A stretch of DNA of 64,000 nt from Zygnema cylindricum (lineage: Eukaryota; Streptophyta; Zygnematophyceae; Zygnematales; Zygnemataceae), in the NCBI GenBank assembly GCA_037447655.1, contig JBBHKE010000050.1, forward strand, positions 124,964 to 188,963. The letters are read 5' to 3'. Below are positions 32,041-43,051 of the stretch, in pieces (within the stretch, counting starts at the first letter, position 1; each line of letters starts with the position of its first letter). A program made the position numbers and the translations under genes. The notes beneath the pieces were generated by a model, which saw nothing but the letters and a program-made list of their open reading frames with translations, made no database searches and was not told the origin of the DNA.

Positions 32041-32226
32041 CTCACCTATTTTGCCAATCCACCTTCATGTTCCTCCAACTGCCTCTCATCCTCCTCTTAG
32101 AACCCTTTACTGGTCTGTGACCGATGTGACAAGTGTTGGCATCAGACGTGCCTCCTCTCATCTTGGGACCCTCGTCCTAAACCCCTTACACCCTCGTTCT
32201 GCGAGAATTGCGAATTGGGCGGGTAA
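32041..32226 (+). pseudogene. PHD finger at the C-terminal end of the gypsy polyprotein
   Basis: The frame shows LVCDRCDKCWHQTC (C-x2-C-x4-H-x2-C, 32116-32151) and SFCENC (32200-32211), then a stop at 32224. Upstream Cys codons at 32068 and 32080 would supply the first zinc pair but are spaced C-x3-C, and a TAG lies between at 32098. PHD fingers read histone H3 tails. A C-terminal reader on integrase could steer insertion site choice, as chromodomains do in chromoviruses. The pattern is observed; the targeting role is inference. Confidence 0.65.
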
Positions 32227-32263
32227 TATTTTTTTTGTTTTATGTCTTAGTCATGGTTGACTT

Positions 32264-32277
32264 AGAAGGGGGGAAAT
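32264..32277 (+). promoter_or_regulatory. Polypurine tract of the gypsy element
   Basis: AGAAGGGGGGAAAT lies just after the coding end and would prime plus-strand synthesis. A 3' LTR should follow, but I could not match 32278-32750 to upstream sequence. Confidence 0.5.
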
Positions 32278-32754
32278 CAGAAACTCTCTTCCATCACCAA
32301 GAGTCCCATACCTTTCCCCCGTCCCTATAAGGAAAGGAGGGGGAGGAGATCTCTTTTCGCCCTCCCCAAGCACTCATCCCGATTTTTGCATGCAATCTCA
32401 TGGGTACAAGGTAGGCAATAGTGGGCATAGGCATTGTTGTGGGAAGAATTCCCATTCTAGGGGGGGGTTGGTTGAAGGACTCCAATGCCAATTACCTAAA
32501 TTGCGGGCCCTCTTCTGATGCTTTCTTACACGCTCGACACGTAGCAGCGAAGTTAAAGACCAATCTAGCTCAAGTACATGCGCAAAACTTCTTGATTTTA
32601 ATTTACTTTAAAAAAGAAATGTGGTTATTTTGTTTTTTCTCTGCAAATTACTTTCCATTCATGAGTTTTTTGGCCAATGGACTAATGTAGCAAAACCACA
32701 CTATGCTAATAGTTGACAATTCGGAATGGTTTTTTTTTTTTTTTTTCTATGTAG
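32278..32754 (+). other. Unmatched stretch after the gypsy polypurine tract
   Basis: No gene is seen. It has a TATA-like CCCTATAAGGAAAGG near 32322 and G/C homopolymer runs, and ends in the T-rich acceptor before 32755. It may be a diverged 3' LTR and/or intron of the protease gene fragment. Confidence 0.35.
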
Positions 32755-34080
32755 ATACATGCTGGATCATTTCTGCTTTCACTGCCATTGAACATGCTTA
32801 TTACATTGCAAACGCGGGAACACAATCTCTCCCTGAATTTCCACCTGAGCAAATGCTTAATTGCTCTAAAATTACCTGCGGTAGAGGAGGTTGGCCGAAC
32901 GAAGCTTTTGATTATGCTGCAAACACTGGTCTTTTACCATCGAAAAATTTCACGAATGAAAGTTCCTGTAAATTGGTCAATGTAAGTCAATATTTATGCC
33001 TTCCACTATCCTCAATCGTGATTTTTCTTCTTTCTCTTTCAATTTTGAGGGTTTCCTTGTTTGTGTTTTTCTCTCGCTTTCTTTTTTTTCTTCAATGCTT
33101 AAATGAGATATCGTGCGACCACATAAATTGTGACTATTCTTCCAAATATCCTCCACGTACTCCGTGTTTTTTTTTTTTCTATATTGCAATTTATGATCTT
33201 TCACATACCTAGTTCTCCATATCTGCTCGTTTTTCTTCGGCGTTTAATTCATGTATTTTGTGATTACTTTTAGATTTTTCACGGAATTCTAAAGCATTAT
33301 ATTCATGGTCTAAATTTTTCAATTTTTACATTAAGTACCTTCTGATTACTTTTTGAAAATTCTTAACATCCAATTACAACGTAACATTTGTGGTCTGGTG
33401 ATTTTGCAATAATTAATCAAAATACAATTTTTTTCATATGATAGAATTCGAATGAATGGCTAGAGGGGCCTCTTATTGGCTCTTCAACAGCAGCCAGCTG
33501 TGGTGGCTATCGAGGCTAGCTATTACGCTTTCAAAAATTAAAACCCTAAATTAGTGAGCACCTGTGCCAAGTTTTTAGTTTTTTACAATCTACATGTGCT
33601 GTTTGGGAATATTCTAACGATGTGAAACCAACTTGGAATATCTGCCGCAAACTATTTTGAATGCTGTTAAAACCATTTACATATCCTCACGTTAAGTGTG
33701 TCAAATTTCATAAGATTGTTTTGTGCATTTTTGCGAACTAATTTCACATGGTACACGATTATTTCTTGTAACACACATGTGTTTTGGGATTGGTGCAAGG
33801 TGTCTTTGATTACAAGACTTGCTTCTCAAACGGGGTGGACCATGCTGTGTTAGTCGCTGGTTACGATTTGACAGCCGAGACCCCATATTGGCTCATTCAG
33901 AATTCATGGGGAGTAACCAGGGGGGATAAAGGATACATGCGTATTAAAATATCAAGTGGTTATGGGATTTGCGGGATCAATACACAACCAGCTATCATAC
34001 AAATAATGAAGCCGAAACGTAAATTTGAAAAAAATCGTGTATTTTGCTTACATTTTGTGAGACTCAAAAATGATATGTAG
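32755..34080 (+). pseudogene. Papain-like (C1A) cysteine protease gene fragment
   Basis: Three exon-like pieces are seen. Exon 32755-32981 has a T-run/TAG acceptor and GTAAGT donor and encodes TCWIISAFTAIEHAYY, PEQMLNCS and GGWPNEAFDYA, with catalytic Cys at 32760-32762. Exon about 33464-33538 encodes LQQQPAVVAIEASYYAFKN, then stops at a TAA where a GT donor is expected. Exon 33800-34080 encodes VDHAVLVAGYD (catalytic His 33841), LIQNSWG (Asn 33901) and GYMRIKI. The signal peptide, I29 inhibitor domain and QG-x-CGSC exon are absent, and gypsy sequence lies upstream. The family is certain. The lost donor and missing 5' exons make it a probable pseudogene, although a sequencing error or unusual splice site is possible. 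Confidence 0.8.
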
Positions 34081-34269
34081 GAGTAGCTGGCTATTATCAT
34101 AGATGCTCGTTTGTGAATTAAATGAATTATCATAATTTGCGAATGATATCTTTGCAAATACCGTGGTGGGAGGTAAACGTGCTGATCTGATTTTTTTTTT
34201 TTTCTTTTGGGACATTTCAACTGGTAATCTGTGCAACGTAAAAATTTTTGCAGAAGTACATTTGAATGT

Positions 34270-35473
34270 TGTTGTCCATAGCCTATTTCAGCCATGGATT
34301 ACTCACGGAAACACCCATAGACTACCTCAAAAACAGCTGTGTTTCAGACAACACAGAATACTCCACAATAAACAAAATCACTTCAAATGCACCAATGTGC
34401 AGTAATACATATACGCTGTAAACTCCCAAAGTTACAGCCAAATCCACCAAGGCATCTAGAAGATATAAGCTCCAGAGTTTCACAAAAATAGCTGACAGCT
34501 TCACAAACTAACCATACTGGAATACAATGAAACTTCACACACATGTAGATTCTATATCATAGAATAACTCCACAAAGTTTCACATGAAAGAGTGAAACAA
34601 AGTGATCACACCAACAGGTCAAAGATGTAGAAAACAGTTTGCCATTACTTTGATTAACTTGACTGCGATTCATAAAATAATCTAAGTCCTGCAAGTTATA
34701 CTCAGACTACTCGACTACTGAATGTACGGAGGCATACCAGCCGTACTGTATCTACTCTAATAAACTAATTAGTCAAAAACGACAAACCTCTGTTTTACAA
34801 AATATTTACACCGCACTTTTCGTATGTTAGAAACGAAGCTACCGCTAAGCAACTACTAAGCTACCACTACCGTAGAATCATCATTACTCGAAATCTATCC
34901 TAGTCATATTATCCGCAGTCGCGCTAGTTGCGCTGGATGCGCTTGTTTGTACGGATCATACAAATAGCCGCAGCTGCATTGTCTTAATTACGTCGCAGCT
35001 CCGCCGTACCGGCGGCGCCTATTTCAACATTGTGTTTATTTTACATCGGATCGCTTCGCGATCCGCCGTCCATTTGTCACAGCTTGTTCACACCACTCAA
35101 TGAGTCTTTTACGTCACTTTAATTATATCAATCCGTTCGCTCCCCCAATCCGTGATTCTATTCAAACCTCCATATTAAATTCAATTAGCATTTACGCGCG
35201 AACTGTCTCGTACGCACGAAACTGACTTTTCAAAACAACACTCCCCCGAAAATTTAGTTTCGTGCACCCAAAAAAATATGCAGTGTGTAATGATATGTTG
35301 CTACACTGCGCTAGTTTGACATCGCAGCGCAGTATGAATACAAAGTGCAGCGTGTACTGCTATGCTGCTACGCTGCGCTAATTCGACATTGCAGTCCGAG
35401 CTGCTTCTCATTTATACCTTTAACTTCCTTCTCGTAGCCTCATCTACTGAGACTAAAGCTTTCAAATTCTACA
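34270..35473 (-). repeat. 3' LTR of the family D element
   Basis: It starts TGTTGTCCATAGCC and ends TTCTACA (plus strand). The first ~270 bp match 37938-38242. Related sequence recurs at 56340-57593 (same strand) and about 48780-49352 (opposite strand). It includes GCTGC/GTAGC-rich hairpins near 35290-35400. Confidence 0.85.
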
Positions 35474-36575
35474 CTCCCCTAAAGCTTTAGACTCATTAGT
35501 CCATGCTGTATGCAAATATTTCCACTCTAATGGATAAACAAAAAAAAATAAAAAAATAATTAATTATTCAAAATTATGAATCAACCTCCACTGTTCATCA
35601 TACAAGATTTTTAGCAAAAACAACAGATCACCACTGCTTTGCCGACGTCGCCATTGCTCTTGCTGCCCTTTGCCAATTCCCATTCGCTTGTTGCCTTCTT
35701 GGAAAAAGTGTCCTGTAATAGCTCCCCTTACGCCATAAATACATAACCCCTGAATATTTAGTTGCATGCACCTGGAATAGAATAATTAGCGTGTAAGTGT
35801 AATACGTCTCCACTCCTTTCGTTGCGCCGCTATGTTGCGTCGTTGTTCGCGACGCGAACTTCTTCCAATGATTCTCCACTGCTTTCGCTGCACTCTGCCA
35901 TGTCTCCCGAAATTTTCATTCCTTTGCTGCGCTCTGCCATGTCTCTCGAAATTTTCCTTCCTGAACAAGTCATTGCTTCCACCACCTCCTTCGTCTTCAA
36001 AAATACATAAATAAATCTTTTTGTTTCTTTTCAACTAACTCAACAAGGAAGAATACAAATCTAAAGTCCTACCAAAATCAAATCGAATGTCAAACGAAGT
36101 TGTCTTTATAAGACATGCCTGTAATATAATTTTTTCCAAAATTAAGATTTCTCTAAATTCACATTATTCAAAAATGTCCTCCAGAAAATCATTTCTCCCT
36201 CTCTCTTCTCTTGATCACTTTCTGAGCATGTTTTCTTCTGCCCTTGATTCTTTGAATATTACATCTTCTTTTTGTTTTCTTCATGATCTTTTGTCTTGTT
36301 TGTAAGTTTACATTTCTGTCCCAATTTTCTACTCGTTAAATGTCAAAAATACTAGTTTTTTGTTTCACCTTTATGTTTTTCTCCATAGATTTGCTACTTC
36401 CATCAACTTCATTCATCTAAAAAAATTTTATTTTGATTCTTCTTCTTTTCAGCTGCACTTTTTTCTTGCTATTTTCCTTTCCTATATTTCTAACTTTTGC
36501 ATTTCTATTACATTTTTCACTCCCACAAACTTTTTTTCTCACTCCAATTTTTTGAACAGTTTTTCTTTGTTCTTC
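35474..36575 (-). other. Family D internal region without coding capacity
   Basis: This AT-rich stretch occupies the place of pol between the gag-side ORF and the 3' LTR. I see no protease, integrase, RT or RNase H motif in any frame. Confidence 0.6.
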
Positions 36576-37028
36576 TCATAGTTCACCAATTTTCACGGCC
36601 ACTTTATTTCTAGTTTCTGCTTCTAAGTGTCCATCTCTTCCTTCAACTCCTTTTACTTTAGTTAACAAACTTTCTTGTAAGCAATTTTCATTCACAGATT
36701 TGTCATCTGATAAGGTCACAAAAATCGCGTCCTTCTCTCTTTTGTCCGTCACCACACTATTTTTGGTGACATAACTCCTTCCACGTGTTTCCACATTATA
36801 CACCTCATTCCTAATTCCAGTTTTCTTCATATCTTCGCATGGTCCTTCTATAAAAAATGGGTTTAATTTATTTGTCTTTATGTTTAAGTATTTTTCGGCT
36901 TCCACTTCCAAGTGACCTTCACTTCCTCTAATTTCTCTTACTTCAAATAACTCTTCCTCCTCTAACTCTTTGTTACTCACCAATTTGATGTCTGGAAATG
37001 GGAAAGACACCAATTTTTTTTCTGTCAC
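36576..37028 (-). CDS. Acidic/charged ORF of the family D element, unrecognised
   Basis: It is a 150-codon open frame with repeated acidic blocks (EGHLEVEAEKY and DGHLEAETRNK occur about 100 residues apart, an internal duplication). It has no known domain. It may be a linker relic like the acidic linker between integrase and RT in other copia elements. The initiator is unclear. Confidence 0.4.
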   Translation of the reverse strand: MTEKKLVSFPFPDIKLVSNKELEEEELFEVREIRGSEGHLEVEAEKYLNIKTNKLNPFFIEGPCEDMKKTGIRNEVYNVETRGRSYVTKNSVVTDKREKDAIFVTLSDDKSVNENCLQESLLTKVKGVEGRDGHLEAETRNKVAVKIGEL

Positions 37029-37258
37029 CTCCTCTCCATTTTTTTTTCTGTCACCTCCTCCTTTACTCTATTCCAAACAACACAGAAGGTCGGTAAATAC
37101 ATAAATTCGTCAACACACGGTGTATGCCTTTTGTCATTTGTCGAGTCTTGTCTCTCACTCACGAAAGCACTTGATTCCTTTCTTCTTGGGGTTCAAACTA
37201 GGGTGTTGTCCCATCCATCTCTGAAATTCCTTGTAACACAAGCACTTTTATACGATGG

Positions 37259-37933
37259 ACATACCCTGAAGGTATGTCCTAAATCATTACAGTAAAAACA
37301 ATTCTTTGGCGGATCTCCGAACTAACTATTACCTTTAAATTTCTGAAACTGAGACTTAGATTTCTTTATATTCCTTTCACTTGTTAAGACCCTTCTATTA
37401 GACTCTTCATCTAGAATAACTCGTCTAGCTACAGTTACGCTCCAATCATTTTTATCAATTAAAGTCAATCGATCTAGTGCACTCTTATATTCTTTAGGTA
37501 GAATTCTCATTAACAAGATAACTTGTTGAGCATCTATAAAGTTTCCTCCTGCCAAATCATTTTCTGCAAATAATACTTGTAAGTCAATACAGTGTTTCTC
37601 CATACTACCTCCTACATACTTGTGTTCAACTATTTTGGTAACACTACTAAGCCAATGATATAAAGACGTCTTTGCATACATACATTCTAAGCTCTTCCAT
37701 AATTCAGCTGCCCTTTTAAGAATTAGGTATGACATTACGAAATCCTCAGTCAAGAAGTTATTGATAACCCTTAGACACTCATGATTTTTCCTTTTCCATC
37801 CATTTGATGTTTCGGCCAAGGTACCCTCCACCACATCTATTAGCTCAATCATCTCGAAGAAGCTCTCAAGCGCACACTTCCAGTAGTGATATTTTGATCC
37901 ATCAAATATAGGTAGCCATGGGTGTGGGCCCAT
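37259..37933 (-). CDS. Gag of the family D element
   Basis: The ATG at 37931-37933 lies inside the primer binding site, with an in-frame TAA three codons upstream, so the site itself supplies the start. The 203-codon frame to 37322 has copia Gag features: LPIFDGSKYHYWKCALESF, RAAELWKSLECMYAK, ILPKEYKSALDRL and RRVILDEESNRR. After a stop, a perfect knuckle CFYCNDLGHTFRVC is at 37259-37300. It may have been a Gag able to package its own RNA while relying on foreign enzymes. Confidence 0.75.
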
Positions 37934-37937
37934 AACC
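37925..37937 (-). promoter_or_regulatory. Primer binding site of the family D element
   Basis: It is a perfect complement of the initiator tRNA-Met anticodon arm, and the ATG within it starts gag. Confidence 0.8.
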
Positions 37938-38242
37938 TGTTATCCATAGCCTATTTCAGCCATGGATTACTCACGGAAACACCCACAGACTACCTCAAAA
38001 CAGCTGTGTTTCAGACAACATTGATTACTCCAAAATAAACAAAATCACCTCAAACTAAGCCAATGTGTAGTATTCCATATACAATGTAAACTCCCAAAGT
38101 TACAGCCAAATCCACCAAGGCATGTACAAGATATAAGCTCCAGAGTTTCCCAAAAATAGTTGACTGCTTCACAAACTAACTACTTAGACTGTTCACAGAA
38201 TCTTACGGAGATACTGGAATACATTGAAACTTCACATGCGAT

Positions 38243-39694
38243 TACTTTTTTATATGATCCGGTACAGGACAACGGAGCCGCGGATAACATGAATGTGATT
38301 CGGTACAGTTTAAAGCAGCTGCGATCGATACCAATCTAGTCAACGGACGTGATTCATAAGATGATCACAACGGACTTAGACGACAAATGTTTATCCAATC
38401 ACTTAGTATAGATTTTGAGTAATGCACATTGTACAGTGGTATATTCATTTGGCGCGATTAGGGATCTTTAATCTTAGTGGTAGTTTGGTTTTTGGACATA
38501 CCTCTCAGGTACACTTCTATTGGTGGTACAACGCAACATAGAAAATCACTAGGAGTACAAGACTTAAGACTTAGAACACTTTATGTATCTTGACTTCCAC
38601 GTAATAAAAGTGCAGACAATTTTTGCGAAACGTCTATGTATTATATCTTGAGTGTGTTAGGGTCAATTATGCAGAAAATTTGGGAGTTGTTATTGATTAC
38701 GCTGCTTTATATTCATATAGAGTTATTTTAAATTTGGATGTGTTGTTTTGGAAAGCTTGAGTCCTCTCTATATCTTGTTGCTATACTGCCATGCTGCTCT
38801 AAGTGTAACAGCGAAGTTGGAAACCTAGAGCAATCTATACTTGTTGCTGTGCTGCTATGCTGCGCTGATTTGACATCGCAGCTTCGCTGCTCTAATATCA
38901 CAGCTGGGCTGACAGATCATAGCAGTCATAGCAGTCATAGCAGTCACAGCAGAGTCATAGCAGCTATAACAGTCTGCGCAAGAAAGGTGCTCTGAATATT
39001 AGTCAATTCGTGTGAAGATAAATTGACGAGGACATGATTTAGTGAGTATGTAACTCCAAAGGGAGTACACAAACTCGGTGCGCTGCAGGCACACGTATTG
39101 GTCCGTGAGGAAGTCAAGTCTGGTTGTTCCAAAAGAAGAAGTACAGTTTCAATTGAGGACCAAAGGTACACGTGGAGGTTCATCTTCAGCGATGAAAAAA
39201 TACGCGGACGGCAGACAGAGTCTGACGTCATTTTTCGAAGAGAACTCTTGACTCCGCCGTCATTTCAGCAGACAAACTTTGACCGCGCACTATTTCATTT
39301 TAGCGGCTGCCTTCTCTTTGATCGTTGTAAATATTTTATGTACGGTTGACGGTGGGGTTTTGTTTATTGAAGATTAGTGTACCGATCGACCATGGTAATT
39401 ATGGTACGGCGTGTTCAGCTGTAGGCTCACTTGTACCTGTAGGACCTAGATTATTTTAGGAATTAGGATTTTTGTGTATGAAAAACTGCGAAGCAGTTTT
39501 GAGTGATTTTGAATTGTAAGATCATTGTGATCTTTGGGCAGAACCTTGTGTAATTTTGCATGTTGTTTCATTATTGTACATTGTATATTGTGGAAAATTT
39601 ACAGACCTAGTGTGTTTATGGTTTGCTTGGGGCTTCATTGTGAAGCTGGTCTTTTGTGGGATTTCGTGAGAGTTTTCTCTTTGCATATTTGATT
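38243..39694 (+). other. Intergenic or LTR-like stretch before a gag fragment
   Basis: No gene is supported. A GCTGC-rich segment (about 38760-38900) resembles hairpin parts of the family D LTR, and a short tandem array of CATAGCAGT units lies at about 38915-38960. The end probably belongs to the 5' LTR of the element whose gag starts near 39695; its start is not defined. Confidence 0.4.
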
Positions 39695-39964
39695 GTCATG
39701 GCAACTGCCGGTGCTTCTTCATCTTCTTCTATGGCACCACCTGCCTCAAATCAACAGGTCACGGGGCCCCCCTCACGGATCCCGGTGTTTAATGGACAGA
39801 AGTATCTTTATTGGGCGGATTTGAATAAGTCTTACTTGAAACAAGTGAAATTATATGATGTGATTTCTGGTATCCTTCCGGATACGGATCCGGATTTTGG
39901 AAAGAAAAATGAGATGCATTGCATGTTTAGTTTCAAAAACATATATGCCTCTAATGCGATATAA
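39695..39964 (+). pseudogene. Gag N-terminal fragment of another copia-like element
   Basis: The frame reads MATAGASSSSSMAPP, then QQVTGPPSRIPVFNGQKYLYW and LYDVISGILPDTDPDF. The QVTGPPSRIP motif matches the Gag start encoded over the primer site in the other elements, although the site itself (GGTCACGGGGCCC from 39757) is worn. Coding ends near 39964 without the rest of Gag, so only a fragment remains. Confidence 0.65.
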
Positions 39965-41431
39965 TTATCTACAAGGATAATTTTTTCTTCTAAGACTAGT
40001 CTCTACTTGAGCTGTTGAAATACTCAGCTCATCATAATCATTAAACGATGTCAATCCTATTTCAGATGATGTTAGAGTGAAAATCGATACCAACCTTGTG
40101 CAACAAATCGAAATAACACAAAGTCCACTAGGAACACATGAAAGAGAACCGTCTGAATCTTCCACAGCATATCCAATCACACAAACGAAAGCATACATTC
40201 CTTGTCTGTCTTTATAGTCCACACATAGTCCACACAGGTTCCTATTCCTTAAGGGTTGCGCGAAGTGAAGGTATATGAAGAGACTAAACAAAACAAAATA
40301 TGGGGCCATTAAAACACTTTTCAACCTCTTGAGAACAGTCTTCTTTATTTTTCTAGACTTCATACGGAACTAGAACTAGATATTTACAATGGCTAGTGTT
40401 TATTATCTTAAGATTTTTTTTGAACCAAGCATGCTCCCGCAGCTATAATTACGGGCTGACAACCAAATTTTCAACTATGGAACTCAAGTCTACTTTAAAT
40501 AAGGCACGCTTTCTTTCTTAATATTTAACTTACACAATAATTCTTCAAATCCACTTTCCTTCGGCAAAACATAACTTGTGTTTTTAAAACTAATAACATT
40601 TCCCCATTTTTTTGAAAATATAGATTTGTAGTTTGATTAAACTCACTTGGTTCTTTTGGGATAAACTTTTCAATAACCAAAAATGTTCAACCAGCTTATT
40701 GTTGTTTTTTTTTACGCTTGTGTATCGGTAGGCTCATACCCAACGTCTATATTGCCTTTCTTGGACATACCGGTAATAGATAAATTGTTTGGATATATTG
40801 GTAAAGAATTTATCACAATATTTTGTCAACATATTGGCTCGACATGCAAATAAAAAATTACCATAATAATTGTACGATACATACCGTACACCTGTTCTAC
40901 TCTGATTTAAGAAGTACAAATATTTCGTACTTCAGTGTCACATAATCCATAATATATTTTTGCGCAATAGTTCCACAGTGTACCTACCAAATTGTGATAC
41001 GTGACAAGTATACAACATAATACTTTACATTTTTAAGTACTAGAGTATATTTTTATTATGTGCTTACCTATATATTGATGAAAAACATTTCATTTGTCTC
41101 GTGCGACATATTGGGCCCCCTCTCCTATCAATAAGCAATAATATAGGTCATCTTAATTTGTGTTAGGAAATTTACCTATACAACACAGAAATTTCGAGGT
41201 TTATATCCTAAAAATGAACATCATTTTATCAAAAGAAATAAGTTTTTCCTTTGATTAAAGTACCGCGAAGTTTAAATCTAAAATCAACAAATATTTTTCC
41301 AAAATCAAACGATCATCTTATGTTAGGTGAAACTGTTGTTTTAAAGACTTATTTTTTTACACACCTGTTTTAATGTAGACTTAATAATGCGGTATGAGGC
41401 GTACGTAATCAGGGGGAGAAAACAAATCATA
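39965..41431. other. AT-rich stretch with no supported gene
   Basis: I see no conserved domain, LTR or clear splice pattern here; only short AT-rich runs. Confidence 0.5.
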
Positions 41432-42282
41432 TGCGTGGTTCACACTTGAAAAATGGGAAAACGGATGTCATAAATTTTGGGATTCGTAAGCCAAATTTCA
41501 AAAAATGACAAAAAACACGGCGGTGACGGTTGGGACGGTTGGTTTAAGCTTTTTGGAGAGTAGCGGTGGACAAAAAACGCAGTTTTATAAGTCAAAACTA
41601 GACAGCTGCATATAGCAAAAGGCAACTGCCGTCTGCCATCGGACATCATGTTTGGAATGCACTTTTTCGTTTTTGAAGAATTTTGAAAAGGAAGCGCACG
41701 GACGTGAACCGTACAAGAATTCATTCCGTCGCAAACTTATGAACAAACTAGAGGACCAATCAGATAAGAGAACACGTAATGTCAAAAAAAAAAAAAACAC
41801 CGATGGAAAAAAGGAAAAAATGGTATGTTATAAGTTCCTTCGCGGTTGTTTTCGGTCTGTAAAAACGTTTTTTGCATGACAGTACATTTTGGTTTGGAAG
41901 GCTTCGTACATATCATGTCCGCAAAGCGTTTACTTTTCGTATGGACAGGTGGCTCGTATCACGACACGCTACACCGTGAATCGCTATTAGCGTTTAGAAA
42001 TAAATAGCGTTATGAAACAAATAGCGTTATTAACGCTATTTGAGAATTTGGGGATTTGGAAGGAAATCATCTACTCTAATTTGTTTTTTAAAGGGTTTTT
42101 ATTTATTCTATTTGAGAATTTGGGTAAAAAAAACCGGGTACCGCAATTAGAGTCATTGACTCTAATAGCGATTCACGATATAGTTGACGTAAGCTAGCGT
42201 CACGTGCCAGTTCACGGCGGACGAAAAAAAGTACCGTTTTCATACCATACCGTTTTCCCATTTTTCAAGTGTAAACCACGCA
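41432..42282. mobile_element. Fold-back/MITE-like element with 33 bp terminal inverted repeats
   Basis: The left end TGCGTGGTTCACACTTGAAA... (41432-41464) and the reverse complement of 42250-42282 agree at about 32 of 33 positions. The flanks on both sides read ATA, a possible 3 bp target duplication. The 0.85 kb body has no transposase. A smaller TA-flanked element (41972-42178) is nested in it. Confidence 0.8.
41972..42178. mobile_element. Small TA-flanked MITE nested in the larger one
   Basis: The ends CACCGTGAATCGCTATTAG and CTAATAGCGATTCACG are inverted and lie between TA dinucleotides. It belongs to the same family as 59812-60029 and 58482-58593. Inside are repeated AAATAGCGTTA motifs. 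Confidence 0.75.
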
Positions 42283-42498
42283 ATAGTTTACGAAATTTTA
42301 TATGGATGTACTATGTATACGGATGCATTAATCGAAAATGAGCACGTGGCGCGTTATTATTCGTGGAGTATCACGCAACCTAGTTGGCAGCAGTACAATG
42401 AAGAGTACCTTATAGCATATTCGCAGTGGGTTTGCGGATATGCTTTAAGGACTTCAAGTACACGCGACATTTCATTTACGATGCCGCTTTGCGCATAC

Positions 42499-43051
42499 TG
42501 TAGAAACTAATGGTTTTATTAGTATTTTCTAGGTTTGAAAAGAAATATAGAAGTCGAGGCAGTCTATCTCTAACTTCTCTCTCCAACTCTCAAACTTGTC
42601 GCAGTCACTGAGAAATTGGAGAGGGAGCTAGAGCCATGGCTACCTTGGCTATCCTAAGGTTTACGGGAAATTTATATTAGGGTTTATTTATTTAAGTAAA
42701 ATTTATGTGCCGGCTGCAGGATTTGATCCTTGTACCTACCGGCCGGCAGACAGAAAATAGCCGGTAGCCTTAGCCGTTTAATCTAGCGGTAGTGTTACGT
42801 CGTATATAGTTTAATAACTATTTAAATATGTATACGTGCGAAAATCCATTTAACTGCTCAGGGGAGCAAATTCAGAGATTATTTTTGCTATCGACTCAGG
42901 GGAGTCTTGTCTTCACAAGGGTGAAGTTGGTCAGAGTTTTTGTCTGCCAGGGTGGCAGTTATTTTTGCTTAAACACAAAGGGGTCAGGATTATCCTAGAG
43001 GCTTCTTGGAAGCTGTCCACTCTGAGGACTTATGGAGGTCTCAGAGTTTCA
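42499..43051 (+). repeat. 5' LTR of C1 (553 bp)
   Basis: TGTAGAAAC...GTTTCA. It contains two hairpins with the same AGGG loop: GCTC-AGGG-GAGC at 42857-42868 and GACTC-AGGG-GAGTC at 42893-42906. A tRNA-like block with GGATTTGATCC is near 42715-42795. The gag ATG is at 43032, 20 nt before the LTR end. Confidence 0.96.

Larger units (their letters stand above)
17248..32277 (+). mobile_element. Ty3/gypsy element encoding a DNA methyltransferase and a PHD finger (decayed)
   Basis: In plus-strand order it carries gag, a CCHC knuckle, aspartic protease, cytosine-5 DNA methyltransferase, RT, RNase H, integrase, a PHD finger and a polypurine tract AGAAGGGGGGAAAT (32264-32277). RT before integrase is the Ty3/gypsy order. 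Two younger insertions interrupt it: B2 in gag and an A-type solo LTR in integrase, both with perfect 5 bp target duplications. Without these the body is about 9.6 kb. Many stops and a YIEN in place of the RT YIDD show that it is long dead. Confidence 0.85.
34270..38242 (-). mobile_element. Gag-only copia-like element, family D
   Basis: It is read on the minus strand. The 3' LTR is 34270-35473 (1204 bp), the internal part 35474-37937, and a truncated 5' LTR about 37938-38242, whose match to the left LTR stops after about 305 bp. The primer site is 37925-37937 and the polypurine tract lies next to 35474 (GGGGAG in sense). It encodes Gag with a zinc knuckle and an acidic linker, but no protease, integrase or RT. 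It is a second, independent non-autonomous layout in this window. Confidence 0.8.

Noticed and set aside
32278-32754. A 3' LTR of the gypsy element
   Set aside because: There is a TATA-like site after the tract, but no duplicate upstream and no target duplication.
38690-39756. An exact 5' LTR of the 39.7 kb gag fragment
   Set aside because: The right end next to the worn primer site is plausible, but no second copy exists in the window to set the left end.
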